Assembly (NCBI GenBank): GCA_963210315.1
Contig: OY723294.1
Location: 1,860,001-1,924,000 of the forward strand
Direction: 5' to 3'
DNA: 64,000 nucleotides
Source: Rhynchopus euleeides
Taxonomy: Eukaryota; Euglenozoa; Diplonemea; Diplonemida; Diplonemidae
Positions within the stretch are counted from its first letter, which is position 1; every line of letters begins with the position of its first letter. The notes beneath the pieces are model-generated. The model worked only from the letters and a program-made list of their open reading frames with translations. It did no database searches and was not told the DNA's origin. Made by a program: the position numbers and the translations under genes. Shown piece by piece: positions 7,578-17,625 of this stretch.

Positions 7578-7596
7578 CACCCCCCCCGAGGGGGTG
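7578..7596 (+). other. C-run/G-run hairpin in the spacer
   Basis: CACCCCC (7578-7584) pairs with GGGGGTG (7590-7596) across a 5-nt loop. It would be a stable RNA stem on the coding strand. Its role is unknown; it may be fortuitous pairing between homopolymer runs. Confidence 0.4.
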
Positions 7597-7774
7597 TGGA
7601 AGGTGGCCGCTGGAGAAAGTCGTACAAGTCGTGTCATCATCATCGCCGCGGTGTGTGCTGGGGGGATATCACCCAAGGGTGTTGCACAGTACACGCCCCC
7701 TCTGCACACACCGGCGAAGAGTAGGAGCGCACAACACAAGATACCCGCTTGGCTGAACAAAACAACGCGAAAGG

Positions 7775-7902
7775 CCCCACCCCCCCCTGCTCCCACACCC
7801 CCTGTCACATTTCCCGGGATACCTGCGCAAAACACACCGTGTCTGTCCAACCGAAGACTCTGCATCGCGCAACCCCCAGCCCAGCCACACACACACACAC
7901 AG
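7775..7902 (+). promoter_or_regulatory. Candidate polypyrimidine tract and splice acceptor zone for copies 2-18
   Basis: A C-rich tract (7775-7806) is followed by possible AG acceptors at 7855-7856 and, after the CA repeat, at 7901-7902. The equivalent zone precedes each of copies 2-18. Copy 1 has an unrelated sequence here, so its transcript would be processed at a different kind of site. Confidence 0.35.
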
Positions 7903-8013
7903 CTCCCACGGGGTGACACCGTGCGGGCCATGTACCACCACCACCCCTCGCAGGAGCAACTTCCAAAACAAACACAACCGACAGAAAGAAGGGTGAATTG
8001 CCATACCAGTCAG

Positions 8014-9840
8014 ATGGTGACGATGCGGGCCAGCCGGGTTGTAAGTGTCATGCTGCTGGCTTCCAGCGCGGCATGGGCACAGTCACAGCCGTGCAGCACC
8101 CATGGGTCGTTGTCAGACTGCGAAGGGCAACTGTGTGAGAATGACATGCAGTACTGCGTGTGGAATGTGGCGGCAGGGTCCTGCGGGTGTCCGACCTCTT
8201 GCGCCGAGTACTCAGGGCTGAACCTGGAGCTGTGCGTCAACAGCGTGTGCCCTTCCCTGCTGCCGCAGCAGCAGGTGCCGTGCCAGTACGACCAGAGCAC
8301 ACAGCAGTGCAGCTGCCCCCAGGCTGCGCCTACCCCTGTGCCCCAGCCCACCCCTGTGCCCCTGCCTCAGGGTTGCGGCAAGCACAGCACGCGGAACACA
8401 TGTGAGGGTGACCTTTGTGCCAACGGCGTGCAGTACTGCGTGTGGAATGTGGCGGCAGGGTCCTGCGGGTGCCCGGAGTCTTGCACCGAGTACTCCGGTT
8501 TGAACCTGGAGCTGTGCGTCAACAGCGCATGCCCTTCCCTCCTGCCGCAGCAGCACGTGCCGTGCCAGTACGACCACGACACGCAGAAGTGCTGGTGTCC
8601 CGAGGCTGCAGAGACGGCCGCACCGGCGACCCCTGCCCCATCCACATCCGCGCCTCCGACCTCTGCACCGGCAACAGGTGCGCCCGCAACGCCTGTGCCC
8701 ACCACAGAGGCACCCGAGCTCCCGCCGTGCAACGAGACGACGCTTGTGCTGAACCCCAGCTTCGAGCTCATCACCACAACCACAAACATCGGGCAGGCTC
8801 TGGTGAACGGGCAGATGCAGTCGTGGTCGGTGTCGCACGGGACGCCTTCCGTGTTTGGCGGTGCCCCGGGCCAGGGGCTGCGGTCTGCGTGGATGTGGTC
8901 GCACAGCGGAATCGGTGAGGGTATTGTGACGAACGTCCCCTTTGTCAGTGGGCAGCTGTACCGCGTGACGATGTGGGTGAACACAGGCAACGCCGTGGCT
9001 GGGCAGTTCTTTGTCCGGGCAGTGAACGGGCTGGTGCTGCAGACTGCGACATCGCTTCCGACCTTCGGGCCAAGCGATGTGATGTTCTCCAACGGGATGG
9101 TCTACCCCGCCTGGGATGAGATCACATTCGACTACACCGCGACAGACGCCTACGCGCAGCTGTGGATCTACCCGCTGCTGACCGGCGCACCCCCGAACAA
9201 TGTGCAGGCGCAGCTGCGTGTGGACAACATCCGTGTGTGCGCAATCGGGACGGACGCGCCGGCTACCCCTGCACCGGCGACCCCCGCACCGGCAACTCCT
9301 GCTCCACCCACACCTGCGCCCGCCACATCCGCACCCCCGACTCCTGCCCCGGCGACACCACTCCCACCAACTCCCGCCCCGCCCGTGGAGCGCTGCGAGG
9401 ACCTGAACTTCCAGCACAAGGCGTGCGTCAACACGCTGTGCCCCGCCTTCGTGCAGATTGGGAAGAAGGTGGCCTGCAAGTACAACGAGCTCTCTGGTGA
9501 GTGCTTCTGCCCTGAGAAGGTGGAGACGAAGGCGCCGGCAACCGCAGCCCCGCAGCGCTGCGAGGACCTGAACTTCCAGCACAAGGCATGCGTCAACACG
9601 CTGTGCCCAGGCTTGCTGCAGCTCGGGAAGGAGGTGCCCTGCAAGTACAACGAGCTCTCTGGTGAGTGCTTCTGTCCCGAGCAGGTGGAGACGAAGGCGC
9701 CTGTCGCTGTGATCTCCGATGACTGCAGTTCGTTCCACGGCAGCCCGCGCGCATGCCTGTCGTCACTGTGCGTCGTCAGCGGCATGAAGGCTGGTTGCAA
9801 GTACGACTACACCTTAGGCAGGTGCAACTGCAGTGCTTAG
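8014..9840 (+). CDS. Array copy 2 (S type, 608 aa): secreted six-cysteine-module protein
   Basis: This is the short form: signal peptide (1-22), four N-terminal six-Cys modules (27-195), one jelly-roll module (239-414), a stalk, then only three C-terminal modules, beginning at C461, C516 and C571. The 57-residue middle repeat is missing cleanly and in frame: the first repeat runs directly into the linker that follows the second repeat in M genes. Start ATG 8014 is followed at once by the signal sequence; the frame is open upstream to 7594, but that stretch is spacer. The stop is TAG. Confidence 0.9.
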   Translation: MVTMRASRVVSVMLLASSAAWAQSQPCSTHGSLSDCEGQLCENDMQYCVWNVAAGSCGCPTSCAEYSGLNLELCVNSVCPSLLPQQQVPCQYDQSTQQCSCPQAAPTPVPQPTPVPLPQGCGKHSTRNTCEGDLCANGVQYCVWNVAAGSCGCPESCTEYSGLNLELCVNSACPSLLPQQHVPCQYDHDTQKCWCPEAAETAAPATPAPSTSAPPTSAPATGAPATPVPTTEAPELPPCNETTLVLNPSFELITTTTNIGQALVNGQMQSWSVSHGTPSVFGGAPGQGLRSAWMWSHSGIGEGIVTNVPFVSGQLYRVTMWVNTGNAVAGQFFVRAVNGLVLQTATSLPTFGPSDVMFSNGMVYPAWDEITFDYTATDAYAQLWIYPLLTGAPPNNVQAQLRVDNIRVCAIGTDAPATPAPATPAPATPAPPTPAPATSAPPTPAPATPLPPTPAPPVERCEDLNFQHKACVNTLCPAFVQIGKKVACKYNELSGECFCPEKVETKAPATAAPQRCEDLNFQHKACVNTLCPGLLQLGKEVPCKYNELSGECFCPEQVETKAPVAVISDDCSSFHGSPRACLSSLCVVSGMKAGCKYDYTLGRCNCSA

Positions 9841-11160
9841 TGGTGCATGGTTTTCCGTGACTTGCATGGGGTTTCATTTGCCTCATGCCTTGCCGTCGCC
9901 GCCGTGCTCGCACTCGGCGCGGAACTCATTCTCAAACAACCATCACCTTCTGGGCGGCAGGGGCTCTGAAAACACACAACACAACAGACCCTCCCTCCCC
10001 GCCCGCTTCATAAACCACCGCATTCGAAAGAATGCCCCATTCCTTTTCCTGTTTGGCATGTGACCCAGGTGTTTCGCCTTCCCCAACCCACCCACCCACC
10101 CTCTTCGCACAAGGTGTTCGTCTTGCACATTGCACTGCCAGTGCGAGACGGACGCCGGTGGCATGTCTCTTTTGTCAGCAGATGCGTGCTGCGTGCCTCG
10201 AACCTCTCCGTTGTGTTCGCGTGGCGCTGTGCCCTCACACTGGGCTGTTCATAGCACCCGTTGGCCGTTGGCCGTTTGTCTTTATTTCCCATTCCTGTCC
10301 GAGGGCGGCGGAGGAGAGGTGCAATGTCAGTAGGACAGCCTGCACCCCTCCCCGGCTGACTGGACGGGCGGGTTGAGTTGCCGTTCCATATACTTTCATG
10401 TGTGCCTTTCTTATTGATCTCGGCCCCCCCGCTGATCATTCCCCGCCATCTTCCTCCCTCTACTCTACTAACCTACCACCCCCGTTGACGACACGTTCTG
10501 GTGCCGCGGCAGAACAGTGGCGCTGCGCTTTTCGCGCGCCTGTTTTGCTTTTGGCACAGGACATCGCCGATCGCAAATCCCTTCCCCCTTTGCCTTTGTT
10601 CCCATTTGTCTCCGGTATTCTGATGTGGTGCTGCAGCCTCACAACAGATTCTTTTTTGCACTTGCGCCTGCTGTTGCTGTGGTTGTCCATATCCACCTGC
10701 TCCGATTTACCCGGCATCACTGTGCACCCCCCCCGAGGGGGTGTGGAAGGTGGCCGCTGGAGAAAGTCGTACAAGTCGTGTCATCATCATCGCCGCGGTG
10801 TGTGCTGGGGGGATATCACCCAAGGGTGTTGCACAGTACACGCCCCCTCTGCACACACCGGCGAAGAGTAGGAGCGCACAACACAAGATACCCGCTTGGC
10901 TGAACAAAACAACGCGAAAGGCCCCACCCCCCCCTGCTCCCACACCCCCTGTCACATTTCCCGGGATACCTGCGCAAAACACACCGTGTCTGTCCAACCG
11001 AAGACTCTGCATCGCGCAACCCCCAGCCCAGCCACACACACACACACAGCTCCCACGGGGTGACACCGTGCGGGCCATGTACCACCACCACCCCTCGCAG
11101 GAGCAACTTCCAAAACAAACACAACCGACAGAAAGAAGGGTGAATTGCCATACCAGTCAG
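9841..11160 (+). other. Array spacer 2 (1320 bp)
   Basis: Same length and, where compared, same sequence as spacer 1; no gene seen. Confidence 0.85.
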
Positions 11161-12987
11161 ATGGTGACGATGCGGGCCAGCCGGGTTGTAAGTGTCATGC
11201 TGCTGGCTTCCAGCGCGGCATGGGCACAGTCACAGCCGTGCAGCACCCATGGGTCGTTGTCAGACTGCGAAGGGCAACTGTGTGAGAATGACATGCAGTA
11301 CTGCGTGTGGAATGTGGCGGCAGGGTCCTGCGGGTGTCCGACCTCTTGCGCCGAGTACTCAGGGCTGAACCTGGAGCTGTGCGTCAACAGCGTGTGCCCT
11401 TCCCTGCTGCCGCAGCAGCAGGTGCCGTGCCAGTACGACCAGAGCACACAGCAGTGCAGCTGCCCCCAGGCTGCGCCTACCCCTGTGCCCCAGCCCACCC
11501 CTGTGCCCCTGCCTCAGGGTTGCGGCAAGCACAGCACGCGGAACACATGTGAGGGTGACCTTTGTGCCAACGGCGTGCAGTACTGCGTGTGGAATGTGGC
11601 GGCAGGGTCCTGCGGGTGCCCGGAGTCTTGCACCGAGTACTCCGGTTTGAACCTGGAGCTGTGCGTCAACAGCGCATGCCCTTCCCTCCTGCCGCAGCAG
11701 CACGTGCCGTGCCAGTACGACCACGACACGCAGAAGTGCTGGTGTCCCGAGGCTGCAGAGACGGCCGCACCGGCGACCCCTGCCCCATCCACATCCGCGC
11801 CTCCGACCTCTGCACCGGCAACAGGTGCGCCCGCAACGCCTGTGCCCACCACAGAGGCACCCGAGCTCCCGCCGTGCAACGAGACGACGCTTGTGCTGAA
11901 CCCCAGCTTCGAGCTCATCACCACAACCACAAACATCGGGCAGGCTCTGGTGAACGGGCAGATGCAGTCGTGGTCGGTGTCGCACGGGACGCCTTCCGTG
12001 TTTGGCGGTGCCCCGGGCCAGGGGCTGCGGTCTGCGTGGATGTGGTCGCACAGCGGAATCGGTGAGGGTATTGTGACGAACGTCCCCTTTGTCAGTGGGC
12101 AGCTGTACCGCGTGACGATGTGGGTGAACACAGGCAACGCCGTGGCTGGGCAGTTCTTTGTCCGGGCAGTGAACGGGCTGGTGCTGCAGACTGCGACATC
12201 GCTTCCGACCTTCGGGCCAAGCGATGTGATGTTCTCCAACGGGATGGTCTACCCCGCCTGGGATGAGATCACATTCGACTACACCGCGACAGACGCCTAC
12301 GCGCAGCTGTGGATCTACCCGCTGCTGACCGGCGCACCCCCGAACAATGTGCAGGCGCAGCTGCGTGTGGACAACATCCGTGTGTGCGCAATCGGGACGG
12401 ACGCGCCGGCTACCCCTGCACCGGCGACCCCCGCACCGGCAACTCCTGCTCCACCCACACCTGCGCCCGCCACATCCGCACCCCCGACTCCTGCCCCGGC
12501 GACACCACTCCCACCAACTCCCGCCCCGCCCGTGGAGCGCTGCGAGGACCTGAACTTCCAGCACAAGGCGTGCGTCAACACGCTGTGCCCCGCCTTCGTG
12601 CAGATTGGGAAGAAGGTGGCCTGCAAGTACAACGAGCTCTCTGGTGAGTGCTTCTGCCCTGAGAAGGTGGAGACGAAGGCGCCGGCAACCGCAGCCCCGC
12701 AGCGCTGCGAGGACCTGAACTTCCAGCACAAGGCATGCGTCAACACGCTGTGCCCAGGCTTGCTGCAGCTCGGGAAGGAGGTGCCCTGCAAGTACAACGA
12801 GCTCTCTGGTGAGTGCTTCTGTCCCGAGCAGGTGGAGACGAAGGCGCCTGTCGCTGTGATCTCCGATGACTGCAGTTCGTTCCACGGCAGCCCGCGCGCA
12901 TGCCTGTCGTCACTGTGCGTCGTCAGCGGCATGAAGGCTGGTTGCAAGTACGACTACACCTTAGGCAGGTGCAACTGCAGTGCTTAG
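11161..12987 (+). CDS. Array copy 3 (S type, 608 aa): secreted six-cysteine-module protein
   Basis: The predicted protein reads the same as copy 2, including the missing 57-residue repeat, so the two S genes look like a recent duplication of one 3147-bp unit. They are the only adjacent S genes and lie next to the L-type leader copy. The jelly-roll module is encoded by 11875-12402. Confidence 0.9.
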   Translation: MVTMRASRVVSVMLLASSAAWAQSQPCSTHGSLSDCEGQLCENDMQYCVWNVAAGSCGCPTSCAEYSGLNLELCVNSVCPSLLPQQQVPCQYDQSTQQCSCPQAAPTPVPQPTPVPLPQGCGKHSTRNTCEGDLCANGVQYCVWNVAAGSCGCPESCTEYSGLNLELCVNSACPSLLPQQHVPCQYDHDTQKCWCPEAAETAAPATPAPSTSAPPTSAPATGAPATPVPTTEAPELPPCNETTLVLNPSFELITTTTNIGQALVNGQMQSWSVSHGTPSVFGGAPGQGLRSAWMWSHSGIGEGIVTNVPFVSGQLYRVTMWVNTGNAVAGQFFVRAVNGLVLQTATSLPTFGPSDVMFSNGMVYPAWDEITFDYTATDAYAQLWIYPLLTGAPPNNVQAQLRVDNIRVCAIGTDAPATPAPATPAPATPAPPTPAPATSAPPTPAPATPLPPTPAPPVERCEDLNFQHKACVNTLCPAFVQIGKKVACKYNELSGECFCPEKVETKAPATAAPQRCEDLNFQHKACVNTLCPGLLQLGKEVPCKYNELSGECFCPEQVETKAPVAVISDDCSSFHGSPRACLSSLCVVSGMKAGCKYDYTLGRCNCSA

Positions 12988-14307
12988 TGGTGCATGGTTT
13001 TCCGTGACTTGCATGGGGTTTCATTTGCCTCATGCCTTGCCGTCGCCGCCGTGCTCGCACTCGGCGCGGAACTCATTCTCAAACAACCATCACCTTCTGG
13101 GCGGCAGGGGCTCTGAAAACACACAACACAACAGACCCTCCCTCCCCGCCCGCTTCATAAACCACCGCATTCGAAAGAATGCCCCATTCCTTTTCCTGTT
13201 TGGCATGTGACCCAGGTGTTTCGCCTTCCCCAACCCACCCACCCACCCTCTTCGCACAAGGTGTTCGTCTTGCACATTGCACTGCCAGTGCGAGACGGAC
13301 GCCGGTGGCATGTCTCTTTTGTCAGCAGATGCGTGCTGCGTGCCTCGAACCTCTCCGTTGTGTTCGCGTGGCGCTGTGCCCTCACACTGGGCTGTTCATA
13401 GCACCCGTTGGCCGTTGGCCGTTTGTCTTTATTTCCCATTCCTGTCCGAGGGCGGCGGAGGAGAGGTGCAATGTCAGTAGGACAGCCTGCACCCCTCCCC
13501 GGCTGACTGGACGGGCGGGTTGAGTTGCCGTTCCATATACTTTCATGTGTGCCTTTCTTATTGATCTCGGCCCCCCCGCTGATCATTCCCCGCCATCTTC
13601 CTCCCTCTACTCTACTAACCTACCACCCCCGTTGACGACACGTTCTGGTGCCGCGGCAGAACAGTGGCGCTGCGCTTTTCGCGCGCCTGTTTTGCTTTTG
13701 GCACAGGACATCGCCGATCGCAAATCCCTTCCCCCTTTGCCTTTGTTCCCATTTGTCTCCGGTATTCTGATGTGGTGCTGCAGCCTCACAACAGATTCTT
13801 TTTTGCACTTGCGCCTGCTGTTGCTGTGGTTGTCCATATCCACCTGCTCCGATTTACCCGGCATCACTGTGCACCCCCCCCGAGGGGGTGTGGAAGGTGG
13901 CCGCTGGAGAAAGTCGTACAAGTCGTGTCATCATCATCGCCGCGGTGTGTGCTGGGGGGATATCACCCAAGGGTGTTGCACAGTACACGCCCCCTCTGCA
14001 CACACCGGCGAAGAGTAGGAGCGCACAACACAAGATACCCGCTTGGCTGAACAAAACAACGCGAAAGGCCCCACCCCCCCCTGCTCCCACACCCCCTGTC
14101 ACATTTCCCGGGATACCTGCGCAAAACACACCGTGTCTGTCCAACCGAAGACTCTGCATCGCGCAACCCCCAGCCCAGCCACACACACACACACAGCTCC
14201 CACGGGGTGACACCGTGCGGGCCATGTACCACCACCACCCCTCGCAGGAGCAACTTCCAAAACAAACACAACCGACAGAAAGAAGGGTGAATTGCCATAC
14301 CAGTCAG
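12988..14307 (+). other. Array spacer 3 (1320 bp)
   Basis: Same as spacer 1; marks the change from S-type to M-type genes, with no visible difference in the spacer itself. Confidence 0.85.
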
Positions 14308-16305
14308 ATGGTGACGATGCGGGCCAGCCGGGTTGTAAGTGTCATGCTGCTGGCTTCCAGCGCGGCATGGGCACAGTCACAGCCGTGCAGCACCCATGGG
14401 TCGTTGTCAGACTGCGAAGGGCAACTGTGTGAGAATGACATGCAGTACTGCGTGTGGAATGTGGCGGCAGGGTCCTGCGGGTGTCCGACCTCTTGCGCCG
14501 AGTACTCAGGGCTGAACCTGGAGCTGTGCGTCAACAGCGTGTGCCCTTCCCTGCTGCCGCAGCAGCAGGTGCCGTGCCAGTACGACCAGAGCACACAGCA
14601 GTGCAGCTGCCCCCAGGCTGCGCCTACCCCTGTGCCCCAGCCCACCCCTGTGCCCCTGCCTCAGGGTTGCGGCAAGCACAGCACGCGGAACACATGTGAG
14701 GGTGACCTTTGTGCCAACGGCGTGCAGTACTGCGTGTGGAATGTGGCGGCAGGGTCCTGCGGGTGCCCGGAGTCTTGCACCGAGTACTCCGGTTTGAACC
14801 TGGAGCTGTGCGTCAACAGCGCATGCCCTTCCCTCCTGCCGCAGCAGCACGTGCCGTGCCAGTACGACCACGACACGCAGAAGTGCTGGTGTCCCGAGGC
14901 TGCAGAGACGGCCGCACCGGCGACCCCTGCCCCATCCACATCCGCGCCTCCGACCTCTGCACCGGCAACAGGTGCGCCCGCAACGCCTGTGCCCACCACA
15001 GAGGCACCCGAGCTCCCGCCGTGCAACGAGACGACGCTTGTGCTGAACCCCAGCTTCGAGCTCATCACCACAACCACAAACATCGGGCAGGCTCTGGTGA
15101 ACGGGCAGATGCAGTCGTGGTCGGTGTCGCACGGGACGCCTTCCGTGTTTGGCGGTGCCCCGGGCCAGGGGCTGCGGTCTGCGTGGATGTGGTCGCACAG
15201 CGGAATCGGTGAGGGTATTGTGACGAACGTCCCCTTTGTCAGTGGGCAGCTGTACCGCGTGACGATGTGGGTGAACACAGGCAACGCCGTGGCTGGGCAG
15301 TTCTTTGTCCGGGCAGTGAACGGGCTGGTGCTGCAGACTGCGACATCGCTTCCGACCTTCGGGCCAAGCGATGTGATGTTCTCCAACGGGATGGTCTACC
15401 CCGCCTGGGATGAGATCACATTCGACTACACCGCGACAGACGCCTACGCGCAGCTGTGGATCTACCCGCTGCTGACCGGCGCACCCCCGAACAATGTGCA
15501 GGCGCAGCTGCGTGTGGACAACATCCGTGTGTGCGCAATCGGGACGGACGCGCCGGCTACCCCTGCACCGGCGACCCCCGCACCGGCAACTCCTGCTCCA
15601 CCCACACCTGCGCCCGCCACATCCGCACCCCCGACTCCTGCCCCGGCGACACCACTCCCACCAACTCCCGCCCCGCCCGTGGAGCGCTGCGAGGACCTGA
15701 ACTTCCAGCACAAGGCGTGCGTCAACACGCTGTGCCCCGCCTTCGTGCAGATTGGGAAGAAGGTGGCCTGCAAGTACAACGAGCTCTCTGGTGAGTGCTT
15801 CTGCCCTGAGAAGGTGGAGACGAAGGCGCCGGCAACCGCTGCCCCAGTCGTGGAGCGCTGCGAGGATCTGAACTTCCAGCACGAGGCATGTGTCAACACG
15901 CTGTGCCCTGCCTTCGTGCAGATTGGGAAGAAGGTGGCCTGCAAGTACAACGAGCTCTCTGGTGAGTGCTTCTGCCCTGAGAAGGTGGAGACGAAGGCGC
16001 CGGCAACCGCAGCCCCGCAGCGCTGCGAGGACCTGAACTTCCAGCACAAGGCATGCGTCAACACGCTGTGCCCAGGCTTGCTGCAGCTCGGGAAGGAGGT
16101 GCCCTGCAAGTACAACGAGCTCTCTGGTGAGTGCTTCTGTCCCGAGCAGGTGGAGACGAAGGCGCCTGTCGCTGTGATCTCCGATGACTGCAGTTCGTTC
16201 CACGGCAGCCCGCGCGCATGCCTGTCGTCACTGTGCGTCGTCAGCGGCATGAAGGCTGGTTGCAAGTACGACTACACCTTAGGCAGGTGCAACTGCAGTG
16301 CTTAG
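14308..16305 (+). CDS. Array copy 4 (M type, 665 aa): secreted six-cysteine-module protein
   Basis: First of the standard M genes. Layout: signal peptide 1-22, six-Cys modules 27-59, 63-101, 121-153 and 157-195, stalk 196-238, jelly-roll 239-414, stalk 415-457, then six-Cys modules starting at C461, C518, C573 and C628; the final Cys-Asn-Cys-Ser-Ala carries an N-x-S sequon. Compared with S genes it has the extra 57-residue repeat (C518); compared with L genes it lacks 271 residues (one stalk plus one jelly-roll). Pro227 is the common allele. Confidence 0.9.
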   Translation: MVTMRASRVVSVMLLASSAAWAQSQPCSTHGSLSDCEGQLCENDMQYCVWNVAAGSCGCPTSCAEYSGLNLELCVNSVCPSLLPQQQVPCQYDQSTQQCSCPQAAPTPVPQPTPVPLPQGCGKHSTRNTCEGDLCANGVQYCVWNVAAGSCGCPESCTEYSGLNLELCVNSACPSLLPQQHVPCQYDHDTQKCWCPEAAETAAPATPAPSTSAPPTSAPATGAPATPVPTTEAPELPPCNETTLVLNPSFELITTTTNIGQALVNGQMQSWSVSHGTPSVFGGAPGQGLRSAWMWSHSGIGEGIVTNVPFVSGQLYRVTMWVNTGNAVAGQFFVRAVNGLVLQTATSLPTFGPSDVMFSNGMVYPAWDEITFDYTATDAYAQLWIYPLLTGAPPNNVQAQLRVDNIRVCAIGTDAPATPAPATPAPATPAPPTPAPATSAPPTPAPATPLPPTPAPPVERCEDLNFQHKACVNTLCPAFVQIGKKVACKYNELSGECFCPEKVETKAPATAAPVVERCEDLNFQHEACVNTLCPAFVQIGKKVACKYNELSGECFCPEKVETKAPATAAPQRCEDLNFQHKACVNTLCPGLLQLGKEVPCKYNELSGECFCPEQVETKAPVAVISDDCSSFHGSPRACLSSLCVVSGMKAGCKYDYTLGRCNCSA

Positions 16306-17625
16306 TGGTGCATGGTTTTCCGTGACTTGCATGGGGTTTCATTTGCCTCATGCCTTGCCGTCGCCGCCGTGCTCGCACTCGGCGCGGAACTCATTCTCAA
16401 ACAACCATCACCTTCTGGGCGGCAGGGGCTCTGAAAACACACAACACAACAGACCCTCCCTCCCCGCCCGCTTCATAAACCACCGCATTCGAAAGAATGC
16501 CCCATTCCTTTTCCTGTTTGGCATGTGACCCAGGTGTTTCGCCTTCCCCAACCCACCCACCCACCCTCTTCGCACAAGGTGTTCGTCTTGCACATTGCAC
16601 TGCCAGTGCGAGACGGACGCCGGTGGCATGTCTCTTTTGTCAGCAGATGCGTGCTGCGTGCCTCGAACCTCTCCGTTGTGTTCGCGTGGCGCTGTGCCCT
16701 CACACTGGGCTGTTCATAGCACCCGTTGGCCGTTGGCCGTTTGTCTTTATTTCCCATTCCTGTCCGAGGGCGGCGGAGGAGAGGTGCAATGTCAGTAGGA
16801 CAGCCTGCACCCCTCCCCGGCTGACTGGACGGGCGGGTTGAGTTGCCGTTCCATATACTTTCATGTGTGCCTTTCTTATTGATCTCGGCCCCCCCGCTGA
16901 TCATTCCCCGCCATCTTCCTCCCTCTACTCTACTAACCTACCACCCCCGTTGACGACACGTTCTGGTGCCGCGGCAGAACAGTGGCGCTGCGCTTTTCGC
17001 GCGCCTGTTTTGCTTTTGGCACAGGACATCGCCGATCGCAAATCCCTTCCCCCTTTGCCTTTGTTCCCATTTGTCTCCGGTATTCTGATGTGGTGCTGCA
17101 GCCTCACAACAGATTCTTTTTTGCACTTGCGCCTGCTGTTGCTGTGGTTGTCCATATCCACCTGCTCCGATTTACCCGGCATCACTGTGCACCCCCCCCG
17201 AGGGGGTGTGGAAGGTGGCCGCTGGAGAAAGTCGTACAAGTCGTGTCATCATCATCGCCGCGGTGTGTGCTGGGGGGATATCACCCAAGGGTGTTGCACA
17301 GTACACGCCCCCTCTGCACACACCGGCGAAGAGTAGGAGCGCACAACACAAGATACCCGCTTGGCTGAACAAAACAACGCGAAAGGCCCCACCCCCCCCT
17401 GCTCCCACACCCCCTGTCACATTTCCCGGGATACCTGCGCAAAACACACCGTGTCTGTCCAACCGAAGACTCTGCATCGCGCAACCCCCAGCCCAGCCAC
17501 ACACACACACACAGCTCCCACGGGGTGACACCGTGCGGGCCATGTACCACCACCACCCCTCGCAGGAGCAACTTCCAAAACAAACACAACCGACAGAAAG
17601 AAGGGTGAATTGCCATACCAGTCAG
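16306..17625 (+). other. Array spacer 4 (1320 bp)
   Basis: Same as spacer 1; no gene seen. Confidence 0.85.

Larger units (their letters stand above)
6694..8013 (+). other. Array spacer 1 (1320 bp), type example
   Basis: No protein gene is convincing here. It should carry the 3' UTR and poly(A) site of copy 1 and the trans-splice site and 5' UTR of copy 2. Visible elements are a GNRA-loop hairpin (6873-6888), a 13-nt palindrome (6985-6997), several C/T tracts, TACTAAC at 7319-7325, a C/G hairpin (7578-7596), CACCC-AA-GGGTG (7670-7681), a pyrimidine tract (7775-7806) and a CA microsatellite (about 7886-7901). The frame of copy 2 stays open backwards through the last 420 bp, but copy 1 lacks homologous sequence there, so I treat it as untranslated. 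The other sixteen spacers have the same length and read the same wherever compared. Confidence 0.85.

Noticed and set aside
7251-7724. 157-codon open frame in each spacer
   Set aside because: Its conservation is explained by near-identity of all spacers; composition is pyrimidine-tract derived and overlaps other equally long frames on both strands.
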